64,000 nucleotides of DNA from Natronobacterium gregoryi SP2 (GTDB lineage Archaea; Halobacteriota; Halobacteria; Halobacteriales; Natrialbaceae). The number at the start of each line of letters is the position of its first letter. Within the stretch, counting starts at the first letter, position 1. Below the pieces are notes generated by a model. That model searched no databases and was not told the origin of the DNA. It saw only the letters and a program-made list of their open reading frames with translations. Below, piece after piece: positions 42,293 to 50,308 of this stretch. The stretch spans positions 62,001 through 126,000 of the forward strand of contig NC_019792.1 of assembly GCF_000230715.2 (NCBI RefSeq), read 5' to 3'. Position numbers and translations under genes: made by a program.

Positions 42293-42850
42293 ATGTCCCA
42301 GGTAGCCTTACCACACGACGCGAAAGCCGGACCGACGAAATCCGAGGTCCGTGCGGTGACACTGTCGAAACTCGACCTTCAGCAGTCGGACCACTTCGTC
42401 GATGTCGGTTCCTGTACCGGTGCAGTCACCGTCGAGGCAGCTCGTCGAGTCGGACGTGTGACGGCTCTCGAGCGGAAAGCCGAGCGACTCGAGGTCACAG
42501 AGAAGAACCTCGCGGCAAACGAGTACGACGCCGCGGTGACGGTGCGACACGCGGAGGCACCCGAGGAGTTCCCCGAGGACGCCGACGCCGCGTTTCTCGG
42601 TGGCAGTCGGAACTTCGAGGCCGTGCTCGATCGTGCCCTCGAGTCCGGCGTCGACCGGGTCGTGATGAACGTCGCGCGTCTCGAGGTCGCCGGCGAAGCG
42701 GTCGAGGCCTTCCGCGATCGAGGAGTACTGTCCGAGGTCGTCCAGTTGCAGGTGAGCCACGGCTACGAACTCGCCGGCGCGACGAGTTTCGACGCACAGA
42801 ACCCGGTGTACGTCGTCGTCGGTCGTCGGGACGCGGAGGGGATGGCGTGA
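42293..42850 (+). CDS. cbiT: Cobalt-precorrin-6B C15-methyltransferase (decarboxylating)
   Basis: Class I SAM methyltransferase of 185 residues that methylates C15 and removes the acetate carboxyl at C12. The motif VDVGSCTGAVTVEAAR is near residue 37, followed by VTALERKAERLEVTEKNL and AAFLGGSRNFEAVL. It is separate from CbiE, as in the anaerobic pathway, whereas aerobic CobL fuses the two. Its stop overlaps the GTG start of cbiL. Confidence 0.88.
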   Translation: MSQVALPHDAKAGPTKSEVRAVTLSKLDLQQSDHFVDVGSCTGAVTVEAARRVGRVTALERKAERLEVTEKNLAANEYDAAVTVRHAEAPEEFPEDADAAFLGGSRNFEAVLDRALESGVDRVVMNVARLEVAGEAVEAFRDRGVLSEVVQLQVSHGYELAGATSFDAQNPVYVVVGRRDAEGMA

Positions 42851-43563
42851 CCGTCTACGGCGTCGGCCTCGGGCCCGGAGACGCGGACCTAGTGACGGTA
42901 AAAGGCAGACGCGTCCTCGAGTCGGTCGCAACCGTCTACTCGCCAGGCCGGCTCTCGCGGTCGGTCGCCCTAGAGCACGTCGCGGAGTCGAAGATCGGCG
43001 ATCTCGAGTTCCCGATGACGCGTGATCCCGACGAGCTCCGGAGCGCCTGGAAGGACGCTGCCACAGAGGTGGCAAGCGAGGCCCGCGAAGACGACGTTGC
43101 CTTCGTCACGCTTGGCGACCCAAACGTCTACTCCACGTTCGGGCATCTCCGGCGGACGCTCGATACGTTCCACCCCGAGATCGAACTCGAGGTCGTTCCT
43201 GGCGTGAGCGCGATGACGGCATTTGCGACGGCACTCGACGTCGAGGTCGAAGCCGGAACGGGACTGGCACTCCAGGAGGCCGAAGGCGGCTCGGTCTCCA
43301 CCGATCCCGATCGCATGATCCTGTTCAAGGTGACCGACGCGCCGGCCACGTACGAGACGCTAACCGAGGCAGGCTACGACGTGCAGTTCGGCCGACGCCT
43401 GTTCATGCAACAGGGCGAAACGGTCGTCACCGACGATCCCAGTGACGTCGACGACCGGGACTACTACACGCTCGCGTACGCCGAACGACGGGGGCTCGAG
43501 CGCGACCTCGCGACGGCGGAGTTCGATGTCGAGGGCACCGCCAAACGGGAGGAGTCAACGTGA
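42847..43563 (+). CDS. cbiL: Cobalt-precorrin-2 C20-methyltransferase
   Basis: Tetrapyrrole-methylase-fold enzyme, 238 residues, that adds the C20 methyl. Motifs are VYGVGLGPGDADLVTVKG, the FVTLGDPNVYSTFGHLRRTL loop and EVVPGVSAMTAFAT. It begins with GTG overlapping the cbiT stop and ends overlapping cbiF, so it is translationally coupled on both sides. Confidence 0.9.
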   Translation: MTVYGVGLGPGDADLVTVKGRRVLESVATVYSPGRLSRSVALEHVAESKIGDLEFPMTRDPDELRSAWKDAATEVASEAREDDVAFVTLGDPNVYSTFGHLRRTLDTFHPEIELEVVPGVSAMTAFATALDVEVEAGTGLALQEAEGGSVSTDPDRMILFKVTDAPATYETLTEAGYDVQFGRRLFMQQGETVVTDDPSDVDDRDYYTLAYAERRGLERDLATAEFDVEGTAKREEST

Positions 43564-44381
43564 CCGACGAAGAGTACACCGCCGGCGACGTCCGCGAGGG
43601 AATCCCCTTCGTCGGAGCCGGCCCCGGTGACCCTGGCCTGCTGACCGTGACGGGCAAGGAACTGCTCGAATCCGCGGACCTCGTCGTCCACGCGGGCTCG
43701 CTGGTCAACAGCGACCTGCTCGAGGCCTACTGCGATCACGCCGAACTGGTCAACTCCGTCGGCAAGGATTTAGCGGAGCTGATTCCGCTGATGACTGAGG
43801 CCTACCACGAAGGCCGGGAGGTCGTTCGCTTACACAGCGGTGATCCGGCGATTTACGGGGCTGCACTCGAGCAGATGGACGCCCTCGAGAGCGAGGGCGT
43901 GCCGACCTATTTCGTCCCCGGTGTCACCGCCTCCTTCGCGGCGAGTGCGACGCTTGGCACGCAACTCACGCTGAACGAGGTGTCAAATCACGTCGCGTTC
44001 ACTCGACCGCAGGGCAAGACCTTAAGCGAGGACGAAGACCACATCAGCGACTTCGTCGGGATGGGCGACGTGACGACCTGCATCTACCTGGGCACCCACG
44101 CCGTGGGTGAGACGATGGATCGACTGCTCGAGGACGGGCACGACTCCGACACTCCCGTTGCAGTCGTCTACCACGCCTCCTGGCCCGACGAGGACGTCAT
44201 TATGGGGACGATCGGGACGATCGCAGACGAAGTCGAGGAGGCCGGCTATCGAGCGTCGGCGCTGGTACTGATCGGCGAGGCCGTAACGGCTGCGGGCTAC
44301 GAGCGGTCGTACCTCTACGGCGAGTGGGCAAACCGCGGATCGAACGAGAGTGAGGAGACGGAGGAGGGGTGTTCGGACTGA
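43560..44381 (+). CDS. cbiF: Cobalt-precorrin-4 C11-methyltransferase
   Basis: Methylates C11 of the contracted ring. It has 273 residues. Motifs are PFVGAGPGDPGLLTVTGKEL, VVRLHSGDPAIYGAALEQM, YFVPGVTASFAASATLG and TRPQGKTL. It uses a GTG start overlapping the cbiL stop. The acidic C-terminal 20 residues (SNESEETEEGCSD) are a lineage-specific tail. Confidence 0.92.
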   Translation: MTDEEYTAGDVREGIPFVGAGPGDPGLLTVTGKELLESADLVVHAGSLVNSDLLEAYCDHAELVNSVGKDLAELIPLMTEAYHEGREVVRLHSGDPAIYGAALEQMDALESEGVPTYFVPGVTASFAASATLGTQLTLNEVSNHVAFTRPQGKTLSEDEDHISDFVGMGDVTTCIYLGTHAVGETMDRLLEDGHDSDTPVAVVYHASWPDEDVIMGTIGTIADEVEEAGYRASALVLIGEAVTAAGYERSYLYGEWANRGSNESEETEEGCSD

Positions 44382-44533
44382 GATGACTGAGAGAGCAACA
44401 CGGAGTCAAAAAGCGGGTGAAAGCCCTCGGACTCTTGCTTTCCCATCCGGAACGGTTGGTCGGCAGGCCGACTCGGGTGGTCGGACAGGCACGCGACTCG
44501 AACGTGGAAAATTCGGCAATTCGGAGGAACACG

Positions 44534-45505
44534 ATGGGTACTGACAGCAACGATTCGGACGACAGCGGACACTGCAAGACGCCCGACAGCGACGGTGAAA
44601 TCGCCGAAGAGATCGCGATCGTCGCCTTCGAGCGAAAAATGGACACTGCCGAGGAGATCGTCGCGGGGATCGGCGACCGCTACGAGTCCATCGAGATTCT
44701 CGAGTATCACGGCGACGTGTTCGCGGAGCAGTGGGGCGAGTACGACTGTTTCGTCGGGCTGATGGCGAGTGGTATCGCGATGCGAAAGACTGCAGGGCTG
44801 CTCGAGGACAAATGGGACGATCCCGCAATCGTCGTCGTCGACGAGGCGTTGACGTGGGCGATCCCGATCACGGGTGGCCACCACGGCGCGAATCAGGTCG
44901 CACAGGACCTGGCGACGATGGGTGCCGTGCCGGCGATGACGACCGCGAGCGAGGCGGCGGGAAAGCAAGGCGTCGAGGCCCGCGCGAAGGCGATGGACGC
45001 CCACGTGGTCAACGGCGACTCGACGGTCGCGACGAACCTCGCTGTCCTCGACGACGAACTCGGTCCCGTCGCCCGACTCGACGGCCCGAAGGCGGTGCTG
45101 GTCGGCGACGACGTGACCGTCCTCAAGCGGAATACCGAGGACGGCGTCGTCATCGGCACCGGCAGCGTCTCGGGAGCGAAAAAGGAGACGTTCCTGGAGG
45201 CCTGGGAGCGTGCACTCGAGGGGACCGAGTACGAGAGAGACGACGTCGAGTTCGTCGCGACGGCGACCCGGAAAGAAGACGAGCCGGGACTGCTCGCCGC
45301 GGCCGACGAACTCGGACTGGGCGTCGTTGCCTTCGACAAAGAGACGCTACTCGCCCACGAGGGGCCGACGCCCTCGAAGTCGAAGGAGTTGATCGGCTGG
45401 CCGGGCGTCTCGGAGTCGTCGGCGATCGCCGGCGGACGCGAGCAGGAACTGGTCGTAGAGAAGAGCAGCCACGAAGACGAGGTAACGGTGGCGATTGGTC
45501 GATGA
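44534..45505 (+). CDS. cbiG: Cobalt-precorrin-5A hydrolase
   Basis: Opens the delta-lactone and releases acetaldehyde from the C20 extrusion in the anaerobic route. It has 323 residues from the chosen ATG. The N-terminal domain has [22 protein letters not shown] and [24 protein letters not shown], typical of CbiG. The C-terminal domain has [23 protein letters not shown]. The ATG at 44534 begins an acidic leader ([11 protein letters not shown]). A GTG start 117 bases earlier remains possible. The presence of CbiG shows that the pathway follows the anaerobic (cobalt-early) chemistry at this step. Confidence 0.88.
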   Translation: MGTDSNDSDDSGHCKTPDSDGEIAEEIAIVAFERKMDTAEEIVAGIGDRYESIEILEYHGDVFAEQWGEYDCFVGLMASGIAMRKTAGLLEDKWDDPAIVVVDEALTWAIPITGGHHGANQVAQDLATMGAVPAMTTASEAAGKQGVEARAKAMDAHVVNGDSTVATNLAVLDDELGPVARLDGPKAVLVGDDVTVLKRNTEDGVVIGTGSVSGAKKETFLEAWERALEGTEYERDDVEFVATATRKEDEPGLLAAADELGLGVVAFDKETLLAHEGPTPSKSKELIGWPGVSESSAIAGGREQELVVEKSSHEDEVTVAIGR

Positions 45506-46350
45506 CTGGTGGTACTCCCGAAGAGTACGGCACTCTCTACGTCGTCGGCATCGGTCCCGGCCTGCCCGATCACATGACCAAACGGGCAAAAGACGTGATC
45601 GAGACGGCCGACTGCGTGATCGCTTCCAATCTCTACCAGAAGTTCCTCCGCGAGGACGGCACGCTGCCGCCCGAAGAGGAGTTCGACGACGACGGCTGCG
45701 TGACTCGAGACGATGGTCACGAACAGCAACTCGTCCGGTCGTCGATGGGTCGCCAGATCGAACTCGCACGCGAGGCCTTCGAGCGAGTCCGTGCCGGCGA
45801 GGACGTCGCTCACGTCTCCGGCGGCGATCCCTCCGTCTACGGCAAGTCCGACCTCATCTTCACGATGGCCAGAGAGGAGGCGGCGACGGACGTGCCGATC
45901 GAGATCGTTCCCGGCATGACGGCGGCACTCGGCGGCGCGGCAAACGTCGGCGCGCCGTTGTGTAACGACTTCTGTACCGTCTCGCTGTCGGACAAGTGGC
46001 GCGGCTGGGACGAGATCGAGGAGAAGTTGCGCGCAGCGGCAATCTCTAGTTTCGTGATCGTCCTCTACAACTGCTGGCGCAACTACGAGAAGGCAATCGA
46101 GATCGTCCGCGAGGAACGAACCGACGACGCCTACGTGGCGATCGTCAACGACGCTGGCCGTGCCGATACTGGACGAAACGGCGAAGACCAGTTCGTCACG
46201 ACGCTCGGCGAAGCCGCCGATCACGACGACAAGGTCTCGGGGATGGGCACCTCTCTCATCGTCGGCACCCACGAGACCGACACCTGGAGCAACGACGATC
46301 GAACGTACCTGGTCACCCCGCGTGGCGGGCGTGACGTGGCGGACTTCTAA
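45502..46350 (+). CDS. cbiH: Cobalt-precorrin-3B C17-methyltransferase, first paralogue
   Basis: Ring-contracting methyltransferase of the CbiH/CobJ family, 282 residues. Motifs are LYVVGIGPGLPDHMTKRAKD, AHVSGGDPSVYGKSDLIFTM, EIVPGMTAALGGAANVGAPL, CNDFCTVSLSDKW and VIVLYNCW. It starts in an ATGA overlap with the cbiG stop. A second, different member of the same family follows after two bases; one of them probably does the C17 methylation while the other has an additional role. Confidence 0.88.
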   Translation: MTGGTPEEYGTLYVVGIGPGLPDHMTKRAKDVIETADCVIASNLYQKFLREDGTLPPEEEFDDDGCVTRDDGHEQQLVRSSMGRQIELAREAFERVRAGEDVAHVSGGDPSVYGKSDLIFTMAREEAATDVPIEIVPGMTAALGGAANVGAPLCNDFCTVSLSDKWRGWDEIEEKLRAAAISSFVIVLYNCWRNYEKAIEIVREERTDDAYVAIVNDAGRADTGRNGEDQFVTTLGEAADHDDKVSGMGTSLIVGTHETDTWSNDDRTYLVTPRGGRDVADF

Positions 46351-46352
46351 CC

Positions 46353-47429
46353 ATGAGCACTGACACTGACACTGACGCTGACACTGACCGCGAATCCGAC
46401 AAATCGAACTCGCACTGTGGCGCAAGTACCGGCGACACGGCCGGGACCGCAAGCGACTCCGGTTCGACGTGTGGAGCCTCGAGTAGTGACGACTCGAGTG
46501 CCTCGAACTGTGGAGCCTCGAGTAGTGACGACTCGAGTGCCTCGAACTGTGGAGCCTCGAGTAGTGACGACTCGAGTGCCTCGAACTGTGGAGCCTCGAG
46601 TAGTGACGACTCGACGGAGAAAGAAGTCGACGCGACCGTCGACGATTTCGATGCCGACCCCGGCAAACTGGTCGCCGTCGGCCTCGGTCCTGGTCATCCG
46701 GAGGGGATGACCGAGCGAGCACGAGCGGCTCTGCTCGAGGCCGACCACATCGTCGGTTACACGACCTACATCGAGTTGCTCCCCGACGAGGTCGTCGAGG
46801 GGGCCGACGAGATTTACGACACGCCGATGTGTGGCGAGGTGTCTCGGACCGAGGAGTCGGTCGACCGGGCTCTGGCTGGCAACGATGTCGCAATCGTCGG
46901 TAGCGGCGACCCGAACGTCTACGCGCTCGGAGGGTTGGCTCTCGAGATTCTCGAATCGAAGGGTGCGACGCCCTCGCTGGTCGACTTCGAGGTCGTCCCG
47001 GGTGTGCCGGCGGCCCAGTCCTGTGCTGCGCGTTTGGGCGCACCGCTGGTGAACGACACCGTCTCGATCTCGCTGTCGGATCACCTCGTCCCGATGCCCG
47101 AGATCGAGTCGCGTCTGCACGCCGCGGCCAAAGAGTCGTTCACGATCACGATCTACAATCCCTGGAGCCGCAAGCGCAGGGAGAATTTCCAGAAGTGCTG
47201 TGAGATCCTGCTGACTCATCGCGATCCGGAGACGCCCGTCGGCATCGTCCACGCTGCTGGCCGCGAGGACGAGGAGGTGCTGATTACCGACCTCGGCGAA
47301 CTCGCGGGGCTCGGAGAGAACGAGATCATCGACATGACGACGACGATCGTCGTCGGCAACGAGGAGACGTACGCTTGGGACGATCGGATGGTCACGCCGC
47401 GTGGCTACGAGACGAAGTACGACTACTGA
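46353..47429 (+). CDS. cbiH2: CbiH-family methyltransferase with Cys-repeat N-terminus
   Basis: Second member of the precorrin-3B C17-methyltransferase family, 358 residues. Residues 1-95 are a low-complexity extension: an Asp/Thr-rich start, then four repeats of a 13-residue unit with core CGASSSDDSSAS, placing Cys at about 40, 53, 66 and 79, plus one at 22. The methylase domain starts near 105 (LVAVGLGPGHPEGMTERA) and has VGSGDPNVYALGGLAL, EVVPGVPAAQSCAARLGAPL and TIYNPWSRKRRE. The repeats could bind metal or a cluster, or be a disordered salt-adapted tail. The following ferredoxin gene is three bases away, suggesting that electrons are needed here. Confidence 0.87.
   Translation: MSTDTDTDADTDRESDKSNSHCGASTGDTAGTASDSGSTCGASSSDDSSASNCGASSSDDSSASNCGASSSDDSSASNCGASSSDDSTEKEVDATVDDFDADPGKLVAVGLGPGHPEGMTERARAALLEADHIVGYTTYIELLPDEVVEGADEIYDTPMCGEVSRTEESVDRALAGNDVAIVGSGDPNVYALGGLALEILESKGATPSLVDFEVVPGVPAAQSCAARLGAPLVNDTVSISLSDHLVPMPEIESRLHAAAKESFTITIYNPWSRKRRENFQKCCEILLTHRDPETPVGIVHAAGREDEEVLITDLGELAGLGENEIIDMTTTIVVGNEETYAWDDRMVTPRGYETKYDY
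46470..46614 (+). repeat. Tandem 39-bp repeat in cbiH2
   Basis: Four head-to-tail copies of a 39-base unit starting TGTGGAGCCTCGAGTAGTGA at 46470, 46509, 46548 and 46587. The first three are identical as read and the last is incomplete. The unit is a multiple of three, so copy-number changes keep the frame. Confidence 0.9.
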
Positions 47430-47432
47430 CCC

Positions 47433-47705
47433 ATGCCAAAGTACGAAATCACGCTCGAGAAAGCGACCTGTGACGGTATCTTCGCCTGCCTGACCCGCGA
47501 TCCGCGGTTCGTCGAGGACGACGACGGGTTGGCGACGATCGATCCCGACGCCGACCCGGTCTACGACGCGACCGGCGAGGAGTCGGTCAGACTCGAGGAC
47601 GGTCGCATCGTCGCTACGTTCGACGACGATCGGCTCGCGGAGACGAGACAGGCCGCCAAAGCCTGTCCAGTGAACGCGATCGACGTCCAGGAGGTGGGCG
47701 AATGA
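47433..47705 (+). CDS. Ferredoxin-like protein of the cobalamin cluster
   Basis: A 90-residue protein with a divided ferredoxin motif: CDGIFAC near residues 13-19 and KACPVNAIDV near residue 77. Only three Cys are in position, with Asp after the first, which fits a [3Fe-4S] or Asp-ligated [4Fe-4S] cluster. The middle is an acidic insertion. It lies between cbiH2 and cbiX with overlapping or near-zero spacing, so it probably supplies electrons to a redox step of corrin synthesis. Proteins at this position are called CbiW-like in some haloarchaeal accounts; that name is from memory. Confidence 0.75.
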   Translation: MPKYEITLEKATCDGIFACLTRDPRFVEDDDGLATIDPDADPVYDATGEESVRLEDGRIVATFDDDRLAETRQAAKACPVNAIDVQEVGE

Positions 47706-48643
47706 GCCACGACGACGAGGCTGTGCTGGTCGTCGGCCACGGCTCTCGCCGCGAGAGGTCAAACGAGCAAGTCCGAGACATCGCTGCCGACCTCGAGTCG
47801 GCTATCGGCGTGCCCGTCGTGGCCGGCTTCATCGAGTTCGCCGAGCCGTCGCTGATGGACGCTCTCTCGACGCTCGCGGCGAAGGCGTCGACGATCACAG
47901 TCGTCCACTGCTCGCTGTTTGCTGCCGGCCACGTCAAAAACGACGTCCCGCTCGCGTTGAACGTCGCACGCGAACGGTACGATGTCGAGATCCACAACGG
48001 CTCACACATCGGCGTCCACCGGTCGATCCTGGAATTGCTCGACGACCGCATCGCGGCGGTCGAGCGTGACCGCGGCATCGACCGTGAGCAAGCGACAGTC
48101 GAAGTCGTCCTCACCGCTCGCGGCTCGAGCGATCCGGACGCCAACGGTGACGTGTTCAAACTGGCTCGGATGCTCTACGAGGGTCGATCGTTCGGCCGCG
48201 TCGAACCGGCGTTCGTCGGTATCACCGACCCACGACTCGAGACGGCCGTCTCAGAGCGGGTCGTCCACGACCCCGACGCGATCGTGGTCGTTCCGTATAT
48301 GCTCGGCGACGGCGTGCTCACCCAGCGTCTCTACGGCTGGGTCGACGAACTCGACGAGGAACACGACGACGTCGCGATCGGTGTGAGCCGTCCGCTCGGA
48401 ACGGACAGGCGACTCGTCGAGGTCCTGGCCGATCGGTACCGACAGGCTCGCCGCGGCGGCGTCGACATGTCGTGTGATACGTGCAAGTACAAGGTCAGGC
48501 TCCCAGGTCACGAAGACGAGGTTGGCGGTGAGGCGGCACTGGAACACGCCCTCGAACACCTCGGGGGACACGAGCACGATCACGGACACCAGCACGATGG
48601 CGGTGGACACGACCACAGCCACGCACACGAGGGTGGAACCTGA
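47702..48643 (+). CDS. cbiX1: Sirohydrochlorin cobaltochelatase with His-rich tail
   Basis: Inserts Co2+ into sirohydrochlorin (early cobalt insertion). It has 313 residues with two CbiX-type halves: VLVVGHGSRRERSNEQV with the catalytic His at the start and TVVHCSLFAAGHVKNDV (His), then VLTARGSSDPDANGDVFKLA and VVVPYMLGDGVLTQRL. A CxxC segment (MSCDTCKYKV) near 255 is shared with the second paralogue. The last 30 residues are a His/Asp-rich tail (HEHDHGHQHDGGGHDHSH) that probably stores or delivers cobalt. It starts in an ATGA overlap with the ferredoxin gene. Confidence 0.92.
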   Translation: MSHDDEAVLVVGHGSRRERSNEQVRDIAADLESAIGVPVVAGFIEFAEPSLMDALSTLAAKASTITVVHCSLFAAGHVKNDVPLALNVARERYDVEIHNGSHIGVHRSILELLDDRIAAVERDRGIDREQATVEVVLTARGSSDPDANGDVFKLARMLYEGRSFGRVEPAFVGITDPRLETAVSERVVHDPDAIVVVPYMLGDGVLTQRLYGWVDELDEEHDDVAIGVSRPLGTDRRLVEVLADRYRQARRGGVDMSCDTCKYKVRLPGHEDEVGGEAALEHALEHLGGHEHDHGHQHDGGGHDHSHAHEGGT

Positions 48644-48654
48644 CGGAGACGACG

Positions 48655-49887
48655 ATGAGTAGCCACGACCAGACGGGAGCCGAACTCTCGGCGGCGTTCG
48701 ACGACGAGGCCGTACTGATCGTCGGGCACGGCTCTCGGCGCGAGAAATCCAACGAACAGGTCCGGGAACTGGCGGCTGACCTCGAATCGCGTCTCGGGCT
48801 CCCGGTCGACGCGGCGTTTCTGGAACTCGCCGACCCGTCGATCGACGACGCACTTGCAGCGCTCGCGACCGTCGTCTCGCGGGTGACTGTCGTCCACTGC
48901 TCGCTGTTCGCCGCGAGTCACGTCAAAAACGACGTGCCGCTTGCGATCGAACAGGCTCGCTCCCGATACGAGCTCGAGATCGACAACGGAGCACACCTAG
49001 GCGTTCACCCGGCTCTCCTGGCTCTCCTCGACGATCGGGTCGCCGAAGTCGAGGTGAAACTCGGCGTGGATCGCGAGAGCGACGACGTCGCAGTCGTGCT
49101 CTGTGGTCGAGGATCGAGCGATCCGGACGCCAACGGCGACGTCTACAAACTCGCCAGGTTGCTATACGAGGGGCGGGCGTTCGATCGCGTCGAAGCGTCG
49201 TTTGTCGGTGTCACCGACCCGCGACTCGAGGAGACGCTGCACGACCTCTCGAAGCATCGGCCGGACGCGGTCATCGTCTTGCCGTACATGCTCGGCGACG
49301 GCGTGCTCACCCGTCGCGTCCGCGACTGGACCGATGAGTTCGACGACGAGTATCCGTACGTCGACGCACTGGCGGGCGATCCGCTCGGGACTGATTCGAG
49401 GCTGCTCGACGTCTTCGCCGACCGCTGGCAGGAGGCTCGCACCGGAGACGTCGAGATGTCGTGTGACACCTGCAAGTACAAGGTCGACCTCGAGGGGTAC
49501 GAGGAAGATGTCGGCGGCGCTCGCGCCATGCTGCGTGCGCTGGCCCACCAGGAGTCACACGCCGACAGAGAAGACGTCGACGACGAGCCACACGTTCACG
49601 ACGCTCCCGAGAAACACGTCGCCGTCTGTACGAACCAGACCTGTGCTGATGACGGTTCGACGACCGTCCTCGAGCGACTTCGGCAGGCGGTTCGTGACGC
49701 CGAGGTACGTGACGTCCACGTCACGCGCAGTTCCTGTCTGGGTCAGTGCGGTGACGGACCGATAGTCACCGTCTATCCCGACGGGATCTGGTACGGTGGC
49801 GTCTCGCCCGACGACACGGAACGTATCGTTTCGTCCCATCTCGAACGGGACCGCATCGTTTCCGATCTGGTCCACCAGACGCTGTAG
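48655..49887 (+). CDS. cbiX2: CbiX paralogue fused to a [2Fe-2S] thioredoxin-like domain
   Basis: A 410-residue second cobaltochelatase. Residues 15-260 repeat the CbiX layout (VLIVGHGSRREKSNEQV, VTVVHCSLFAASHVKNDV, VVLCGRGSSDPDANGDVY) with the same MSCDTCKYKV segment at about 265. Residues 310-400 form a thioredoxin-like ferredoxin with VCTNQTC and SSCLGQCGDGP as the four Cys ligands. The His-rich tail of cbiX1 is missing. The fusion suggests redox control or an electron-linked function for this copy. It starts 11 bases after cbiX1. Confidence 0.9.
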   Translation: MSSHDQTGAELSAAFDDEAVLIVGHGSRREKSNEQVRELAADLESRLGLPVDAAFLELADPSIDDALAALATVVSRVTVVHCSLFAASHVKNDVPLAIEQARSRYELEIDNGAHLGVHPALLALLDDRVAEVEVKLGVDRESDDVAVVLCGRGSSDPDANGDVYKLARLLYEGRAFDRVEASFVGVTDPRLEETLHDLSKHRPDAVIVLPYMLGDGVLTRRVRDWTDEFDDEYPYVDALAGDPLGTDSRLLDVFADRWQEARTGDVEMSCDTCKYKVDLEGYEEDVGGARAMLRALAHQESHADREDVDDEPHVHDAPEKHVAVCTNQTCADDGSTTVLERLRQAVRDAEVRDVHVTRSSCLGQCGDGPIVTVYPDGIWYGGVSPDDTERIVSSHLERDRIVSDLVHQTL

Positions 49888-49928
49888 GAACCAGACGCTG
49901 TAGGACCACGAACACACACGACAGTACA

Positions 49929-50306
49929 ATGGCTTGCGCAGAACTCGAAGCACTGAGACTTGCACTGATGACCCTCAACGGAACCGTCGACGAGAGCGTC
50001 AAACGACACGCCGAGGCCGAAATCGGCGACGAACTCGAGAATAACGGCCCGATCGCGGCCCTGGCGAGCGCGGAGACGCTCGAAGAGATCCAGCGCCATC
50101 TCGACGCGGCGCTAGTCGACCTCGAGGAGGAGGCGGCCGACGCCGACTCGACCGACCCCTACGGAGCCTACCTCCGTGGGCGGATCGTCGCCGTCCGGGA
50201 CGCCGAACAGCGGATTCGACGGCTCCGCGAGCGAACTGACGGCCTTCTCGAGGATTTCGGGGAGACCCATCATACGCTCCACGAGACGTTCCCGATCGAG
50301 GAGTGA
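49929..50306 (+). CDS. DUF3209-like protein of the cobalamin cluster
   Basis: An all-helical 125-residue protein, MACAELEALRLALMTLNG..., with long amphipathic helices (ETLEEIQRHLDAALVDLEEEAA; RIVAVRDAEQRIRRLRERTDG) and a His-containing end HHTLHETFP that could bind metal. From memory it matches the DUF3209 family, whose members recur in cobalamin clusters of haloarchaea; this is unverified. It lies between the chelatase genes and a beta-propeller gene whose start nearly overlaps its stop. Its role is unknown; metal handling is a possibility. Confidence 0.7.
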   Translation: MACAELEALRLALMTLNGTVDESVKRHAEAEIGDELENNGPIAALASAETLEEIQRHLDAALVDLEEEAADADSTDPYGAYLRGRIVAVRDAEQRIRRLRERTDGLLEDFGETHHTLHETFPIEE

Positions 50307-50308
50307 GG

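Noticed and set aside
44383-44544. Small gene between cbiF and cbiG
   Set aside because: The 53-codon frame is basic and overlaps the cbiG start with no conserved pattern; more likely spacer.
44893-47043. 716-codon frame antisense to cbiG-cbiH2 with Arg/Ser repeats
   Set aside because: The repeat is only the complement of the 39-bp tandem repeat in cbiH2. No independent evidence.
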